Part shown: positions 8,364 to 16,707 of the stretch, in pieces
How positions within the stretch are numbered: the first letter of the stretch is position 1
How the letters are laid out: each line of letters opens with the position of its first letter
From: JBCBJX01 sp038522735
GTDB taxonomy: Bacteria > Pseudomonadota > Alphaproteobacteria > Caulobacterales > Parvularculaceae
Length of the DNA: 28,660 nt
Direction: 5' to 3'
Assembly: GCA_038522735.1 (NCBI GenBank)
Contig: JBCBJX010000033.1
Coordinates: forward strand, 1 to 28,660
The notes under the pieces: generated by a model
The model's input: only the letters and a program-made list of their open reading frames with translations
What the model was told of the DNA's origin: nothing
Databases searched by the model: none
Program-made: the position numbers and the translations under genes

Positions 8364-9245
8364 TCAGCGGCGCGGATCGTGGTCGGCGCCCGCCGTCCAG
8401 CCTTTCACGAAGGCCTCGAGCTCCGGGTCCGGCGAATCGGGGAGGACGATCTTCAGGCGCGCGAAGAGAGCGCCCGGCGATCCCGCGACCTGCACGCCGC
8501 GGCCGGCGAGGCGCAGCGACACGCCGGAGGAGGCGTTCTTCGGCACGCTCACCATCACCTCGCCGAGGGGCGTCATGACCGGGATTTTCGCGCCGAGGAC
8601 CGCCTCGCGGAGGCTGATCGGAACCTCGACGCGGATGTCGTTCCCATCGCGCTTGAAGGTCGGGTGGTCCTTGACGCTCACCTCCACGTAGACGTCGCCG
8701 GCCGGGCCGCCGCCCGCGCCGGGCTCCCCCTGGCCGCGCAGGCGGAGGGTCTGGCCGGTTTTCACGCCGGGCGGGATCGCGAGGTCGAGGGTGCGGCCGT
8801 CGACGGCGACCCGCCGCGTCGCGCCGACGACGGCGTCGAGGAACTCGACGCTCATCCGGGTGCGCACGTCCCGCCCGCGCCGGGGTCCCGGCCGCCCGCC
8901 GCCGCGGCGTCCGCCGAAGAGGTCCGCGAAGATGTCGCCGAAATCCTCGAACCCGCCGCCCTGGAGGGGATCGCCCCCCGCCCCGCCAGCGCCGCCGCTG
9001 GCGAATTGCGGCGCGCGCGGCCGGCCGTCGGCGTCGATCTCGCCGCGGTCGAAGGCGGCTTTCTTCTCGGCGTCGCCCAGAATATCGAAGGCGGCGGAGG
9101 CTTCCTTGAAGCGGTCCTCGGCTTTCGCGTCGCCCGGCTTCACGTCGGGATGGTTTTCCTTCGCGATTTTCCGATAGGCGCGCCGGATCGCGTCCGCGTC
9201 CGCGCCGCGGGGCACGCCGAGAACGATATAGGGGTCCCGCGCCAT
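8364..9245 (-). CDS. cbpA: CbpA-type DnaJ family co-chaperone
   Basis: A J-domain co-chaperone that stimulates DnaK ATPase. From the ATG at 9245 (293 residues) the J domain occupies residues 1-70 with the HPD motif at 32-34. A Gly/Phe-rich linker follows (about 95-140, including GGGFEDFGDIFADLFGG), then two beta-sandwich substrate-binding domains like the DnaJ C-terminus (about 145-285). The CXXCXGXG zinc repeats of true DnaJ are absent, so this is the CbpA (type II) class. The frame is open to 9320, but the J domain begins right at the 9245 ATG and AGGAG lies about 11 bases upstream. It sits downstream of the GTA cluster in the same direction, separated from it by 87 bases; I see no clear terminator in between. 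Confidence 0.9.
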   Translation of the reverse strand: MARDPYIVLGVPRGADADAIRRAYRKIAKENHPDVKPGDAKAEDRFKEASAAFDILGDAEKKAAFDRGEIDADGRPRAPQFASGGAGGAGGDPLQGGGFEDFGDIFADLFGGRRGGGRPGPRRGRDVRTRMSVEFLDAVVGATRRVAVDGRTLDLAIPPGVKTGQTLRLRGQGEPGAGGGPAGDVYVEVSVKDHPTFKRDGNDIRVEVPISLREAVLGAKIPVMTPLGEVMVSVPKNASSGVSLRLAGRGVQVAGSPGALFARLKIVLPDSPDPELEAFVKGWTAGADHDPRR

Positions 9246-9332
9246 GGCGTTCGCGTCTCCTTTGAGGGTCGGGACGGTCGCCCGCGCCGCGATAACGCCT
9301 AGCGCGCGCCGCCCCCGCATCCAACAAGGAGA

Positions 9333-12300
9333 TCAGATAGGAAACGTCGCGCTCGCGGGTAGCCCCGGCCCGAAACGGGCGGAGATCTGGCGGACCTCGA
9401 TCCGCGCCCCGACGCCCGGCGCGCCGCCGAAGTCCGCCGCGACCGATGCGGCGGCGTACGTCCACGCGGCGATGTCGACATCGAGCGACCGGACGAGGGT
9501 CGCATTGTCGTAAACATCAACGCGGTAGCGCTCGAACTCTTCGGAGAGCGGCGGCTCCAGAGCGCCCCAGCCGTCGCCGCCGATCCGCGCGCGGCGGATC
9601 CAGGAGACCGCGTAATCCGCCCCGTCGGCGGCGACGCGCAAATGCGCCGGCGCATAGGGCCGCCGGCCGACGCCTTCGACGGTTTCGCGGAGGATGGTCC
9701 GCGATACGGCGTCGCCCGCCTGCGCTTCCGGGTGCATCTCCCAGTCGATCTCGACGCCGAAGAATTCCGGCCGGAGATCGAGGCGACCGAGGCTCGTCCC
9801 GAGGGCGACCACCGCCGCGCCCTCGTCCGCCGCGCCGGGCGCGGTCCCGCGAAGGCCGCGCAGGAGACCCTCGAGCCGCCAGCGATGGGTTCCGACGAGG
9901 GTCGCCGTCTCGAACTGGACGATCTTCCAGCCGCCCGCCGCGGAGCGCACCGCGAGGGCGTTCGCCCCGTCCAGAACCTCGGCCCGCGGCCGCGACAGGA
10001 AGCCCGCGTTGAAGGCCTCGACCTCCAGAGCGTCGCCGGTCCAGAGGCCGACGGGCCCCGCGGGCAAGGCCGCCGTCAGGGCGCCGACGGTCGTTGGAAC
10101 CGTCAGCCGCCCGGCGATCGGCCCCGAAACGCCGCGCCGCACGCTGACGGCCCCCGGCCACGGCTCGGCGAGTGCGGCGGCGTAGACCGCGTCCGGGTCG
10201 CCGTCGTCGCGCAGGAGCGGCAGGTCGAGCACCGCGCCCACCGGCTGCCCGAAGGGCGCGACGGCGGGGGAGAGCGAGAAGGACGCGATCGGCGCGGGGC
10301 GGACGATGTCGGCTTCTTCGGAGATTTCGAGGGTTTCCAGCCGGCGCGCCTCGGCGCTTTCAATCGCAAGCACCCGGAGGCGGCGCTCGCGCCCTTCATA
10401 GGTCAGCCTCAGGACGTCGCCGGGCTCCACCTCCAGCCGATCCGGCGGCAGGCTGAAGGTCGCAGCCTCCCGGGCGCCTTCGGTTTCGGCGAGGAGGCTT
10501 TTCGCGCGCGCCTGCGCTTCGCCGGCGTCCATGACGATCGGCGCTTCGACATCGACCGCGCGGCCGGTCCCGCCCTCCGCAGCGAAGGCTTCGGCGACGC
10601 CGGGGCGCTGCTCTGCGCCGTCGTCGAGGAAGGAGAGCCGCATCCGATCCGGCAGGTCGGCCGGGTCGATCCGCACCCGCTCGACCCGCGTTTCGTCCGC
10701 ATCGGCGAGATCGTCCTCGACCAGATCGAGATCGACTTTCGCCTCGCGCGGACGGGCGATCAGCTCGCCGTCGCGGGCGACGACGTCGAAGCGGTAGACG
10801 GCGGCGAGCGCCTCGATCGCAGCCCGCGGCGAGACCGGATCGGAGAGGACATAACCCGTAACCAGCGTTTCGAGCGCCGCTGCGTCCATGTCCGCGCCCG
10901 CCAGCGCCTCAACGAGGGATCCGAGGGAGATGCGCTCCAGCCGACCGTTCAGCCAGTGGCCGGTCGCCCAGTTCGGCCCGTCGGACCAGACGTCGAGGCG
11001 GCCCGGAAAGTCCGGAAACGAACGGGCATCGTAGCAATAGGCGCAGATGCGGTCGATGGGAACCATCGGTCCGCCATAGACGCCGGAGACGGGGTTCGCG
11101 GCGGCGTCGGAGAAGACCGCGAGGAGCGCCTCCAGATAGCGCCGCTGCATGAGATCGTCCCGCGTCGCCGAAGAGTAATAAGGCGCGGCGGACTCAGAGC
11201 TTTTCGGATCGATGAAGACGTTCGGCTGATTGGCGCCCTTGTCGAGGGCGGGCGCCCCCGCCTCCATCAGCCAGACCGGCTTTGATTGCGGGACCCACGC
11301 CGTCGGAGACGCGGCGCGCACGCCGGCCGGCCTGTCGTGGTGCGCGTTCGACCACCAGTTTTTCAAGTCCTTGTACCGAAAGACCCAGGGCTCGCCATAG
11401 GCGCCGTCGGTGATCGGCGTGCGGATCTGTGCGTCGCGATCGGCCTCGCTTGCGTAGAACCAGTCATAACCCTCGCCGCCGAAGACGTTGGATTTGAGGT
11501 ACTCAAGGTCCGTCGGTTTGTCCGCGACGGCGGCGTCGAGATGGGCCGAGCCCTCCCGCCAGTCCGCAAGCGGCATGTAATAATCAATCCCGACCGCGTC
11601 GATATTCGCATCCGCCCACAGAGGGTCGAGATGGAAGAAAACATCGCCTGTCCCGTCCGCCGGCTGGTGCCCGAAGTACTCGCTCCAGTCGGCGGCGTAG
11701 GAGATCTTCGCTTCGGCCCCCATGACGGCGCGGGCCTCTGCGGCGAGGCTTCTGAGTTCCGAAACCGCCGGAAAGGCGCCGGTCTCGTCCCGCAGGCGGG
11801 TGAGCGCCCGCATCTCCGAGCCGAGGAGAATTCCATCGGCGCCGGCGGCGGCCGCAAGATGCGCATTGTGCAGAATGAACCGCCGGAAGCCCCATTCGTC
11901 CGGGCCCGAATAGACGACCTCGCCGCCCGCGACGGCGAAATCGCCCGCGCCGACGGTCCCGAAGAAAGCGTCGATCTCGAGGCGGGCGGCCGCCGTCTTG
12001 TCCGCCGTTCCCGGCTCGCCGGCGGCCGGCGTCGCCGTCACACGGCCCCGCCAGGGATAGGTCGCCTGAACCGGCGCGCCGTAAGGGTCGGGCAGAAGAT
12101 TGTCCGCAGGCACGTCCATCATCAGGAAGGGGTGGACGATCACCGTGAAGCCGCGGGCCTTCAGCTCGGCGATCGCGTCCGAAAGGGAGAGATCCGACGG
12201 CGTGCCGCCGAAGGCGGGCCGTCCGTCCACATAGCTGACGATCGGAAGGTCCTGGCGCGTCAGCCCGCCGACCCGCCAGATGCGCGGATTGGAGAATTTG

Positions 12301-13211
12301 AACGCCGTCTCGGCCCGCGGCTGGATGAGGCAGGAGCCGGCGCGCAGATCATCCCCGAACCAGACGACGAAGAGCGAGACCGTCTTCACGCCGGGCGCGA
12401 GGGTTTCAAGCGCGTTCATGGACGCGAAGAGATCGGTCTCGCCGAAGGCGTTGTGAACATTTTCCGGGATCCCCTCCCCCGGCGCGCCGCCGCGGAACTG
12501 GGGCGTCGTCGCTAGCGCGGCTTCGCCGGAGCCGGGGATGAGGGAGACGGCCTCGAGCGCGTTTTCAAGGGCGCCCGGATCATCCCGGTCGAGGGTGCGG
12601 ATGACTTCGATGGTGAGCTGAGGAATACGGTTCCCGTACGCGCCGAGGGGCATGTCCTCGATGACGAGATAGGCGAGCCCGCGAAAGGCCGGCGCCTCCC
12701 CCGCCCCCTCCACCGCCTCGATAAACGGGTCCGCCGCCTGGTCCTCCGTTCCCTTATGGAGCCGCACGGCGCCGGCACCGAGGGTCGCGAGACGCCCGTC
12801 GGCCCAGATGCGGCCGATCCCGTCGATCGGGCCTTCGCAGAGGCCGATCGCAAGGGAGATCGTGTAGAGATATTCCGTCGTCTCGACTTCCTGGCCGCCG
12901 CCCTTGCCGCCGACATCGACGACCTCCGTGCGCCGCGTCTCTTTGAAATTCGTCGCCCAGACGATCTGCCCGGCGATCCGCACCCGCCCGTAAACACGGG
13001 GGACGCCCGTGCCTTCGGCGGCGGACTGGAGGCGGAGGCGCTCCGTGCGCGGGCCTTCGACCCGCGAGCGTGGCGGCCCGAAGATCGCGTTGACGGCGAG
13101 ACCCGCCGCATAGGCGCCCGCGACCGCGCCCGCCGTGCGGGCGAGAAAGGGGCCCGCTCCGACTGCGGCGGCGCGGCCAATCTGCGCCGCGGTGAGGAGA
13201 ACCGTGGACAT
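9333..13211 (-). CDS. g15: GTA baseplate megatron / host-specificity protein with TIM-barrel (RcGTA gp15-like)
   Basis: The largest GTA structural protein, 1292 residues. In RcGTA-type particles it forms the baseplate centre and tail-tip that contacts the cell envelope. Residues 1-50 are small and hydrophobic (AAQIGRAAAVGAGPFLARTA). A glycosyl-hydrolase-like TIM barrel lies at roughly 430-770, with KISYAADWSEYFGH (about 505-520) and WLMEAGAPALDKGANQPN (about 650). A Phage-tail_3-like domain follows, then a C-terminal beta-rich Rcc01698-like region (about 1000-1290). Length and domain order match GTA gp15. It starts 9 bases after the g14 stop and is the last gene of the GTA operon. Whether the barrel is enzymatic is not clear from sequence. 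Confidence 0.95.
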   Translation of the reverse strand: MSTVLLTAAQIGRAAAVGAGPFLARTAGAVAGAYAAGLAVNAIFGPPRSRVEGPRTERLRLQSAAEGTGVPRVYGRVRIAGQIVWATNFKETRRTEVVDVGGKGGGQEVETTEYLYTISLAIGLCEGPIDGIGRIWADGRLATLGAGAVRLHKGTEDQAADPFIEAVEGAGEAPAFRGLAYLVIEDMPLGAYGNRIPQLTIEVIRTLDRDDPGALENALEAVSLIPGSGEAALATTPQFRGGAPGEGIPENVHNAFGETDLFASMNALETLAPGVKTVSLFVVWFGDDLRAGSCLIQPRAETAFKFSNPRIWRVGGLTRQDLPIVSYVDGRPAFGGTPSDLSLSDAIAELKARGFTVIVHPFLMMDVPADNLLPDPYGAPVQATYPWRGRVTATPAAGEPGTADKTAAARLEIDAFFGTVGAGDFAVAGGEVVYSGPDEWGFRRFILHNAHLAAAAGADGILLGSEMRALTRLRDETGAFPAVSELRSLAAEARAVMGAEAKISYAADWSEYFGHQPADGTGDVFFHLDPLWADANIDAVGIDYYMPLADWREGSAHLDAAVADKPTDLEYLKSNVFGGEGYDWFYASEADRDAQIRTPITDGAYGEPWVFRYKDLKNWWSNAHHDRPAGVRAASPTAWVPQSKPVWLMEAGAPALDKGANQPNVFIDPKSSESAAPYYSSATRDDLMQRRYLEALLAVFSDAAANPVSGVYGGPMVPIDRICAYCYDARSFPDFPGRLDVWSDGPNWATGHWLNGRLERISLGSLVEALAGADMDAAALETLVTGYVLSDPVSPRAAIEALAAVYRFDVVARDGELIARPREAKVDLDLVEDDLADADETRVERVRIDPADLPDRMRLSFLDDGAEQRPGVAEAFAAEGGTGRAVDVEAPIVMDAGEAQARAKSLLAETEGAREAATFSLPPDRLEVEPGDVLRLTYEGRERRLRVLAIESAEARRLETLEISEEADIVRPAPIASFSLSPAVAPFGQPVGAVLDLPLLRDDGDPDAVYAAALAEPWPGAVSVRRGVSGPIAGRLTVPTTVGALTAALPAGPVGLWTGDALEVEAFNAGFLSRPRAEVLDGANALAVRSAAGGWKIVQFETATLVGTHRWRLEGLLRGLRGTAPGAADEGAAVVALGTSLGRLDLRPEFFGVEIDWEMHPEAQAGDAVSRTILRETVEGVGRRPYAPAHLRVAADGADYAVSWIRRARIGGDGWGALEPPLSEEFERYRVDVYDNATLVRSLDVDIAAWTYAAASVAADFGGAPGVGARIEVRQISARFGPGLPASATFPI

Positions 13212-13220
13212 GGGGCGGCC

Positions 13221-13658
13221 CTAGTCCTGCAGACCCGGAAAGGAGAAAACCGCCGCCAGCCGCTCGCGCCACCAGCGCGCGAGACTTGCGACGCACACGG
13301 CGCGCCCGGAATAGGCGTGTGCGAAGCGCTCGCCCTCAAGCAGAATTCCGGCGTGCTTCACCGGCCCGCGGAGCGCCATGCGAAAGAGGAGAACATCTCC
13401 CGGCTGTGGCGGCGCCTCGGACCGAACGAGACGGCGCGTCGCGGCTTCCAGCAAAGGCTCGGCGTCGGCGCGCTCCGCCCAGTCCGGCGTATAAGGCGGC
13501 GGCGTCTCGGGCTCATACTCGTAGAGCGCGCGCCAGACGCCCCGCACGAGGCCGAGGCAGTCCGTTCCCGCCCCTTTCGCCGACTGCTGGTGGCGATAGG
13601 GCGTGCCGACCCAGTCGAGGGTTTCGGCGACGATGGCGGCGCGGGTCCGCGCGATCAT
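13221..13658 (-). CDS. g14: GTA NlpC/P60-family cell wall peptidase (RcGTA gp14-like)
   Basis: A 145-residue cysteine peptidase of the NlpC/P60 fold that is thought to cut peptidoglycan as the tail penetrates the cell. Catalytic Cys34 sits in GAGTDCLGLVRG, and His102 in GPVKHAGILLEG, with a further His114 in FAHAYSG as a possible third polar residue. The conserved GTPYRHQ start of the fold (residues 18-24) is present. No signal peptide, as expected for a virion protein. The ATG overlaps the g13 stop by 4 bases, and g15 follows 9 bases later. Confidence 0.94.
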   Translation of the reverse strand: MIARTRAAIVAETLDWVGTPYRHQQSAKGAGTDCLGLVRGVWRALYEYEPETPPPYTPDWAERADAEPLLEAATRRLVRSEAPPQPGDVLLFRMALRGPVKHAGILLEGERFAHAYSGRAVCVASLARWWRERLAAVFSFPGLQD

Positions 13659-14539
13659 CGCCTGCTCCCGTCAAGGGGCTGGCCCGTCGCAGGGTAGGAA
13701 TAGAGGAAGTCGTCTCCCGGCATGCGGTGGAAGCCGCGGAAATTGACGACGTTCGCGAATTTGTCCCGGCACGTTTCAAAGCGCTTATCGCATCCCGCGA
13801 CAGCCTCGAACGCGTCCCCCGCGGCGATCGGCGGATGCGGTCGTTCCGAAAGGATGAGGACCGGCGCCGCCGGCTCGACGAAATGACTGACGATGCGGTC
13901 GGTGAGGCCCGCTCGCGCGCCGGTCGCCCAGGTGAGTTCTCCGAAGGCGAACCAGTCCTTGCCGAACCCGTCGAGGCCTGAGACGGCGATCTCCCGGAGG
14001 TTGCGGACGGCTGAAACGGCGCCCTCCGCCCGGTTCGGCGCGCCGGACGTCTCGACGCCGCAGCGCGTATCGCCGAGGCGGGCGTCGCAGGTCGGCTGAT
14101 AGATGCGGCCCTCCGGCCGGTCGAGGGCGGCCTTCAGCCCGCGGACCTCCACCTCGAGGGCGCCGTCGCGCCGGGTCGCCTCGCCGAGATAACCCGCGGA
14201 GAGGTGCAGGCGCTCGGCCGGGTCCGCCCAGTTCACCTGCAAGACGTCGATGCGGGCGCCGTCGAACCGGCCGGCGAGGATATCGTCCTCCTGGAGCGCA
14301 TCGGCGCTCAGCGCGCCCAGCCCCGACAGGGCGTCGACAGAGAGATCGGCCTTCGCGTCCTGCGCCGTCGCCTCGAAAGCTGCCTTCGGCTCGTAGGTGT
14401 CGCCGCCGAAGGCGATGGGTGCGTCATGATCGGTCACGGCGACGACAACGCCGTCCAAACGCTCGATCCGCCAGCAGAGGGCGAGGGTCGTCGCGCCGCC
14501 GGCGAGGTGGGCGGCGAAGCCGGGCGGAAGCGCGCGCAC
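13655..14539 (-). CDS. g13: GTA tail hub protein, DUF2163 / BR0599 family (RcGTA gp13-like)
   Basis: A 294-residue tail hub protein that connects the distal tail ring to the baseplate. The N-terminal two-thirds is DUF2163 and the C-terminal part is the BR0599 region (about 205-290). Four conserved cysteines, 151 and 160 (CDARLGDTRC) and 250 and 257 (GCDKRFETC), are placed as in hub proteins that hold an iron-sulphur cluster, such as lambda gpL and the RcGTA hub; cluster binding here is inference. The start is GTG at 14539, sharing one base with the g12 stop (TAGTG), and the end overlaps the g14 ATG by 4 bases. Confidence 0.93.
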   Translation of the reverse strand: MRALPPGFAAHLAGGATTLALCWRIERLDGVVVAVTDHDAPIAFGGDTYEPKAAFEATAQDAKADLSVDALSGLGALSADALQEDDILAGRFDGARIDVLQVNWADPAERLHLSAGYLGEATRRDGALEVEVRGLKAALDRPEGRIYQPTCDARLGDTRCGVETSGAPNRAEGAVSAVRNLREIAVSGLDGFGKDWFAFGELTWATGARAGLTDRIVSHFVEPAAPVLILSERPHPPIAAGDAFEAVAGCDKRFETCRDKFANVVNFRGFHRMPGDDFLYSYPATGQPLDGSRR

Positions 14540-15165
14540 TATTCGAACACCTCGATGAGGGGAATGCTGAGCGCTTCGCCCGCGCGGAAGGCGGCGAGGC
14601 TGATGGAGAGGTCGTCCGTGTCGAAGCGGACGGGCGTGTCGAACTCAAACCCGGCGGTGAGAACAGCGCCCGCAGCGGGCGCCGCCGCGAAGGAGACGAG
14701 GCCTGTCAGGGGATCGACGGTGAACGAGGCCGGGTCCGCTTCGACGCCGTCGACCGCGACCCGCACCGTGCCGGCGACAGGCTTCGTGATCGGACGATCG
14801 ACCGAGACGCCGCCGCTCTCATAGCGCTTGATGAGGGGAAAGTCCGTCGCCGCGCCGTCCCCCGTCCCGAGGGGCTGGTCGGTCGGCGCAATGGCGAGAG
14901 AGGGGCGTGCGGAAGAAAAATCGAGCGGGTCCCGCCAGCGGAAGGCGTGGAGGCGGCCCGATCGGGCTTCGAAGAACGCGATGATGTCGGCGAGCGCGTC
15001 GAGGGACTTGACGCCGGACCCGGCGTTGTAGCGCCGGCGCGACCGGGCGCGGCGGGCGTTGCGCGCCTCCGCGCCCGAAGCGAGCTCCACAACCTCCGTC
15101 GGGCGGCCGGGGCCGCCTTCGCTGTCGAGGGCGATGTCGATCGGGAAGCGGACGTCGTGGAACAA
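14539..15165 (-). CDS. g12: GTA distal tail protein, DUF2460 family (RcGTA gp12-like)
   Basis: A 208-residue DUF2460 protein (the TIGR02217 group) that forms the distal tail ring. The N-terminal FHDVRFPIDIALDSEGGPG and the stretch RLHAFRWRDPLDF (about residues 75-90) are characteristic of the family. The start is TTG at 15165, immediately before FHDVRFP; no ATG or GTG is available nearby, and GTA homologues begin at this same place. It is followed without a gap by g13 and separated from g11 by 66 bases. Confidence 0.92.
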   Translation of the reverse strand: MFHDVRFPIDIALDSEGGPGRPTEVVELASGAEARNARRARSRRRYNAGSGVKSLDALADIIAFFEARSGRLHAFRWRDPLDFSSARPSLAIAPTDQPLGTGDGAATDFPLIKRYESGGVSVDRPITKPVAGTVRVAVDGVEADPASFTVDPLTGLVSFAAAPAAGAVLTAGFEFDTPVRFDTDDLSISLAAFRAGEALSIPLIEVFE

Positions 15166-15231
15166 GGGCGCGCTCGTCTGAAAGCTATTGGAGCGCTCAG
15201 TATCCGTCTGCGGAGGAGGTCGGGGATAAGC

Positions 15232-15774
15232 TCAGAGGTTGCGGAGGCCCTTGCGGGCGGCGCGGGCGAGGCTCGCGGCGATCTGCGCTTCGGAACGCTG
15301 GACGCCTCCGACGGCCCGGCCCGGCATGGAGAGGTTGACGACGACGTTGCGCGCGGCGCCCCCGCCGACCGATCCGCTGACGGAGGGGGTGAACACCTCC
15401 GGCCCGCGCTCGCCGACAAGGTAGCTGACGCCGGGCGCGACAGGGCCGCCGCCCGCCCGGGCGCCGCCGAAGACGGCGCCGACGGCGCTTGAGACAAGCC
15501 CCTCGATCGGCGCCCGCACGAGACTGTCGACGGCGATGTTCGCGAGGTCCGCGGTGATCGCCCGGCCGAGATCCCTGAAAGAGAGCGAGCCGGACCGCGC
15601 GGCTTTGGTGAGCTCGGACTCAATCGAGCGGGACGCCTTCGAGAACGCGTCCTCGATCGCCTCGGCCGCCGGGGTCAGCTGGCTGCGGACGATCTCGTCC
15701 ACCTCGGCGCCCGCCTCGCGGAGCCCCTCGGAGAGGCCCGTGGCGTCGATATCGATCCGGACGGGGTCGGTCAT
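15232..15774 (-). CDS. g11: GTA short tape measure protein (RcGTA gp11-like)
   Basis: A 180-residue tail tape measure protein, short as in other GTAs and consistent with a short tail. It has a helical N-terminal half (residues 15-95, LTPAAEAIEDAFSKASRSIE) and a Gly/Ala/Val-rich second half (about 100-165) with VSYLVGERGPEVFTPS, a motif common at the ends of phage tape measures. The ATG overlaps the stop of the g10.1 frame by 4 bases, giving the chaperone-chaperone-tape measure order seen in long-tailed phages. Confidence 0.9.
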   Translation of the reverse strand: MTDPVRIDIDATGLSEGLREAGAEVDEIVRSQLTPAAEAIEDAFSKASRSIESELTKAARSGSLSFRDLGRAITADLANIAVDSLVRAPIEGLVSSAVGAVFGGARAGGGPVAPGVSYLVGERGPEVFTPSVSGSVGGGAARNVVVNLSMPGRAVGGVQRSEAQIAASLARAARKGLRNL

Positions 15775-15968
15775 GGGAGGGCTCCTTCAAAACGGGCGCG
15801 CAGGGTTTCAAGGCCGGCGCGGTCCAGGGGCTCGCCGCGACCCTCGAACAGGGCGTCGAGGACGCGCCATTCCGTGTACGCAAGGCTCCAGAACGCCTCC
15901 GGCGGCAGGCGGAGGAGACCGAGGCCGATAGCGAGGCGCCGCCCCCAGACGGTCTCGCGGCTCAGGGC
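15771..15968 (-). CDS. g10.1: GTA tail-assembly chaperone second frame (RcGTA gp10.1-like), no own start codon
   Basis: This frame encodes ALSRETVWGRRLAIGLG and then LRLPPEAFWSLAYTEWR, recognisable as the small GTA tail chaperone gp10.1, whose family core is L.L.PE.FW.LT..E. It contains no ATG, GTG or TTG from its junction with g10 to its stop at 15771. The only near-cognate start is a CTG at 15965-15963 that overlaps the g10 stop (CTGA). It lies in the -1 frame relative to g10 and is entered exactly at a GGGAAAG heptamer, so I infer that it is made as the C-terminal 65 residues of a g10 frameshift fusion. The alternative is initiation at the CTG by translational coupling, giving 64 residues. 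The stop overlaps the g11 ATG by 4 bases. Confidence 0.82.
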   Translation of the reverse strand, partial: ALSRETVWGRRLAIGLGLLRLPPEAFWSLAYTEWRVLDALFEGRGEPLDRAGLETLRARFEGALP

Positions 15969-16288
15969 TTTCCCGGCGTCTCTCCCGCGCTCGCGAAGGC
16001 GGCGGCGACGGCCCGGGCGGCGGCGAGCGGTTCTATCTCCGCCTCCAGCACGCGGTCGGCGGCCGCCCCCTCCCCGCCGGCGCGCAGGAGCGTTGCGAGC
16101 GCCAGCGCAATGTCGGCGGCCCGGCCGAGGGCGAGGCGCGCGGCGATGGCGGAGGGCCCGCAGACATCGAAGGCGGTCTCCAGTTCCGCGAGCGCCCCGA
16201 GGGTGAGGCGGAGGCGCCGCGGCGCGCCGTCGATCTCGACGACCGTCTCGCCGCGCACGCCGTTCGGCGCGAGGGTCGAAACACTCAT
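15962..16288 (-). CDS. g10: GTA tail-assembly chaperone first frame (RcGTA gp10-like, gpG analogue)
   Basis: A 108-residue cytoplasmic protein with the GTA gp10 signature: an N-terminal beta hairpin (VVEIDGAPRRLRLTLGAL) followed by ELETAFDV and an Ala-rich helical body. In RcGTA, gp10 and gp10.1 are assigned as tail tube chaperones, equivalent by position (between tail tube and tape measure) to phage lambda gpG and gpT. The ATG overlaps the g9 stop by 4 bases. The final codons are CCG GGA AAG CCC TGA, which place a GGGAAAG slippery heptamer just before the stop. A -1 slip there yields a 172-residue fusion with g10.1. Confidence 0.9.
   Translation of the reverse strand: MSVSTLAPNGVRGETVVEIDGAPRRLRLTLGALAELETAFDVCGPSAIAARLALGRAADIALALATLLRAGGEGAAADRVLEAEIEPLAAARAVAAAFASAGETPGKP
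15968..15974 (-). promoter_or_regulatory. Candidate -1 programmed ribosomal frameshift site GGGAAAG
   Basis: The heptamer reads G GGA AAG in the g10 frame, the X XXY YYZ form of a -1 slippery site and identical to the phage lambda G-T site. After slipping, the reading becomes GGG AAA GCC CTG AGC, directly into the g10.1 frame. The g10 stop lies only 3 bases downstream. Possible stimulatory stems follow: a 5-bp GCCGC/GCGGC pairing (15961-15957 with 15942-15938, 6 bases after the heptamer) or a 7-bp GAGACCG/CGGTCTC pairing (15956-15950 with 15921-15915). Folding energies were not computed. Confidence 0.75.
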
Positions 16289-16695
16289 TGAGCAGAGAAA
16301 ACGAGCCGGCCGGCGGAGGCGAGGGAGATCGACATGGTCGCCTCGCCCGCGTACTCGCCGCCATAGTCGAGGGCCGCCACCTGGAACGGGCCTTCAATGA
16401 TCCCGAAATCCGGCAATACGATCCGCCATGCGTCGACGGAGCCCGCGAAGAACGCCGCGCGCACGGCTTCGGCCGCCGCGTCGTCGACGAAGACGCCGGC
16501 GCCCGTCACGGCCGCCTGGCGCACGCCGGCCCCGCCGATAAGCTCGCGCCATCCGTCCGGGGACGACGCGTTGGTCGCGTCGACCGTCCGGGCGTTGAGG
16601 GAGAGCGCCGTCGTCCGCACCCCGCCGACGGTTTCAAAACCGCCGCCTGACACCTGCATCTGCAACAGAACGTCCTTGCCGCGCTGGGCCGCCAT
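16285..16695 (-). CDS. g9: GTA major tail tube protein (RcGTA gp9-like)
   Basis: A 136-residue tail tube protein of the TP901-1 / GTA gp9 family. It has the typical beta-rich start (AAQRGKDVLLQMQ), the central NARTVDATNASSPDGWRELI motif, in which a strand leads into the xxT(N/S)xxS(P/G) loop of tube proteins, and a C-terminal strand region AGEATMSISLASAGRLVF. It assembles into stacked rings forming the tail tube. The ATG is 12 bases after the g8 stop, and its stop overlaps the g10 start. Confidence 0.93.
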   Translation of the reverse strand: MAAQRGKDVLLQMQVSGGGFETVGGVRTTALSLNARTVDATNASSPDGWRELIGGAGVRQAAVTGAGVFVDDAAAEAVRAAFFAGSVDAWRIVLPDFGIIEGPFQVAALDYGGEYAGEATMSISLASAGRLVFSAQ

Positions 16696-16707
16696 CGGTG
16701 TCCTCCC

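Noticed and set aside
8089..9465. 458-codon minus-strand frame overlapping the cbpA-like gene
   Set aside because: It is a second frame on the same strand; the J domain with its HPD motif lies in the other frame, and this one is Arg-rich noise.
9642..12515. Two adjoining plus-strand frames (547 and 409 codons) opposite g15
   Set aside because: Antisense shadow of the baseplate protein; no start with ribosome site and no recognisable motif.
15771..16397. A 208-residue version of g10.1 starting at an ATG at 16397
   Set aside because: The first two-thirds would be the alternate frame of g9 and g10, with an Arg/Pro-rich product unlike any chaperone; only the part after the GGGAAAG site matches gp10.1.
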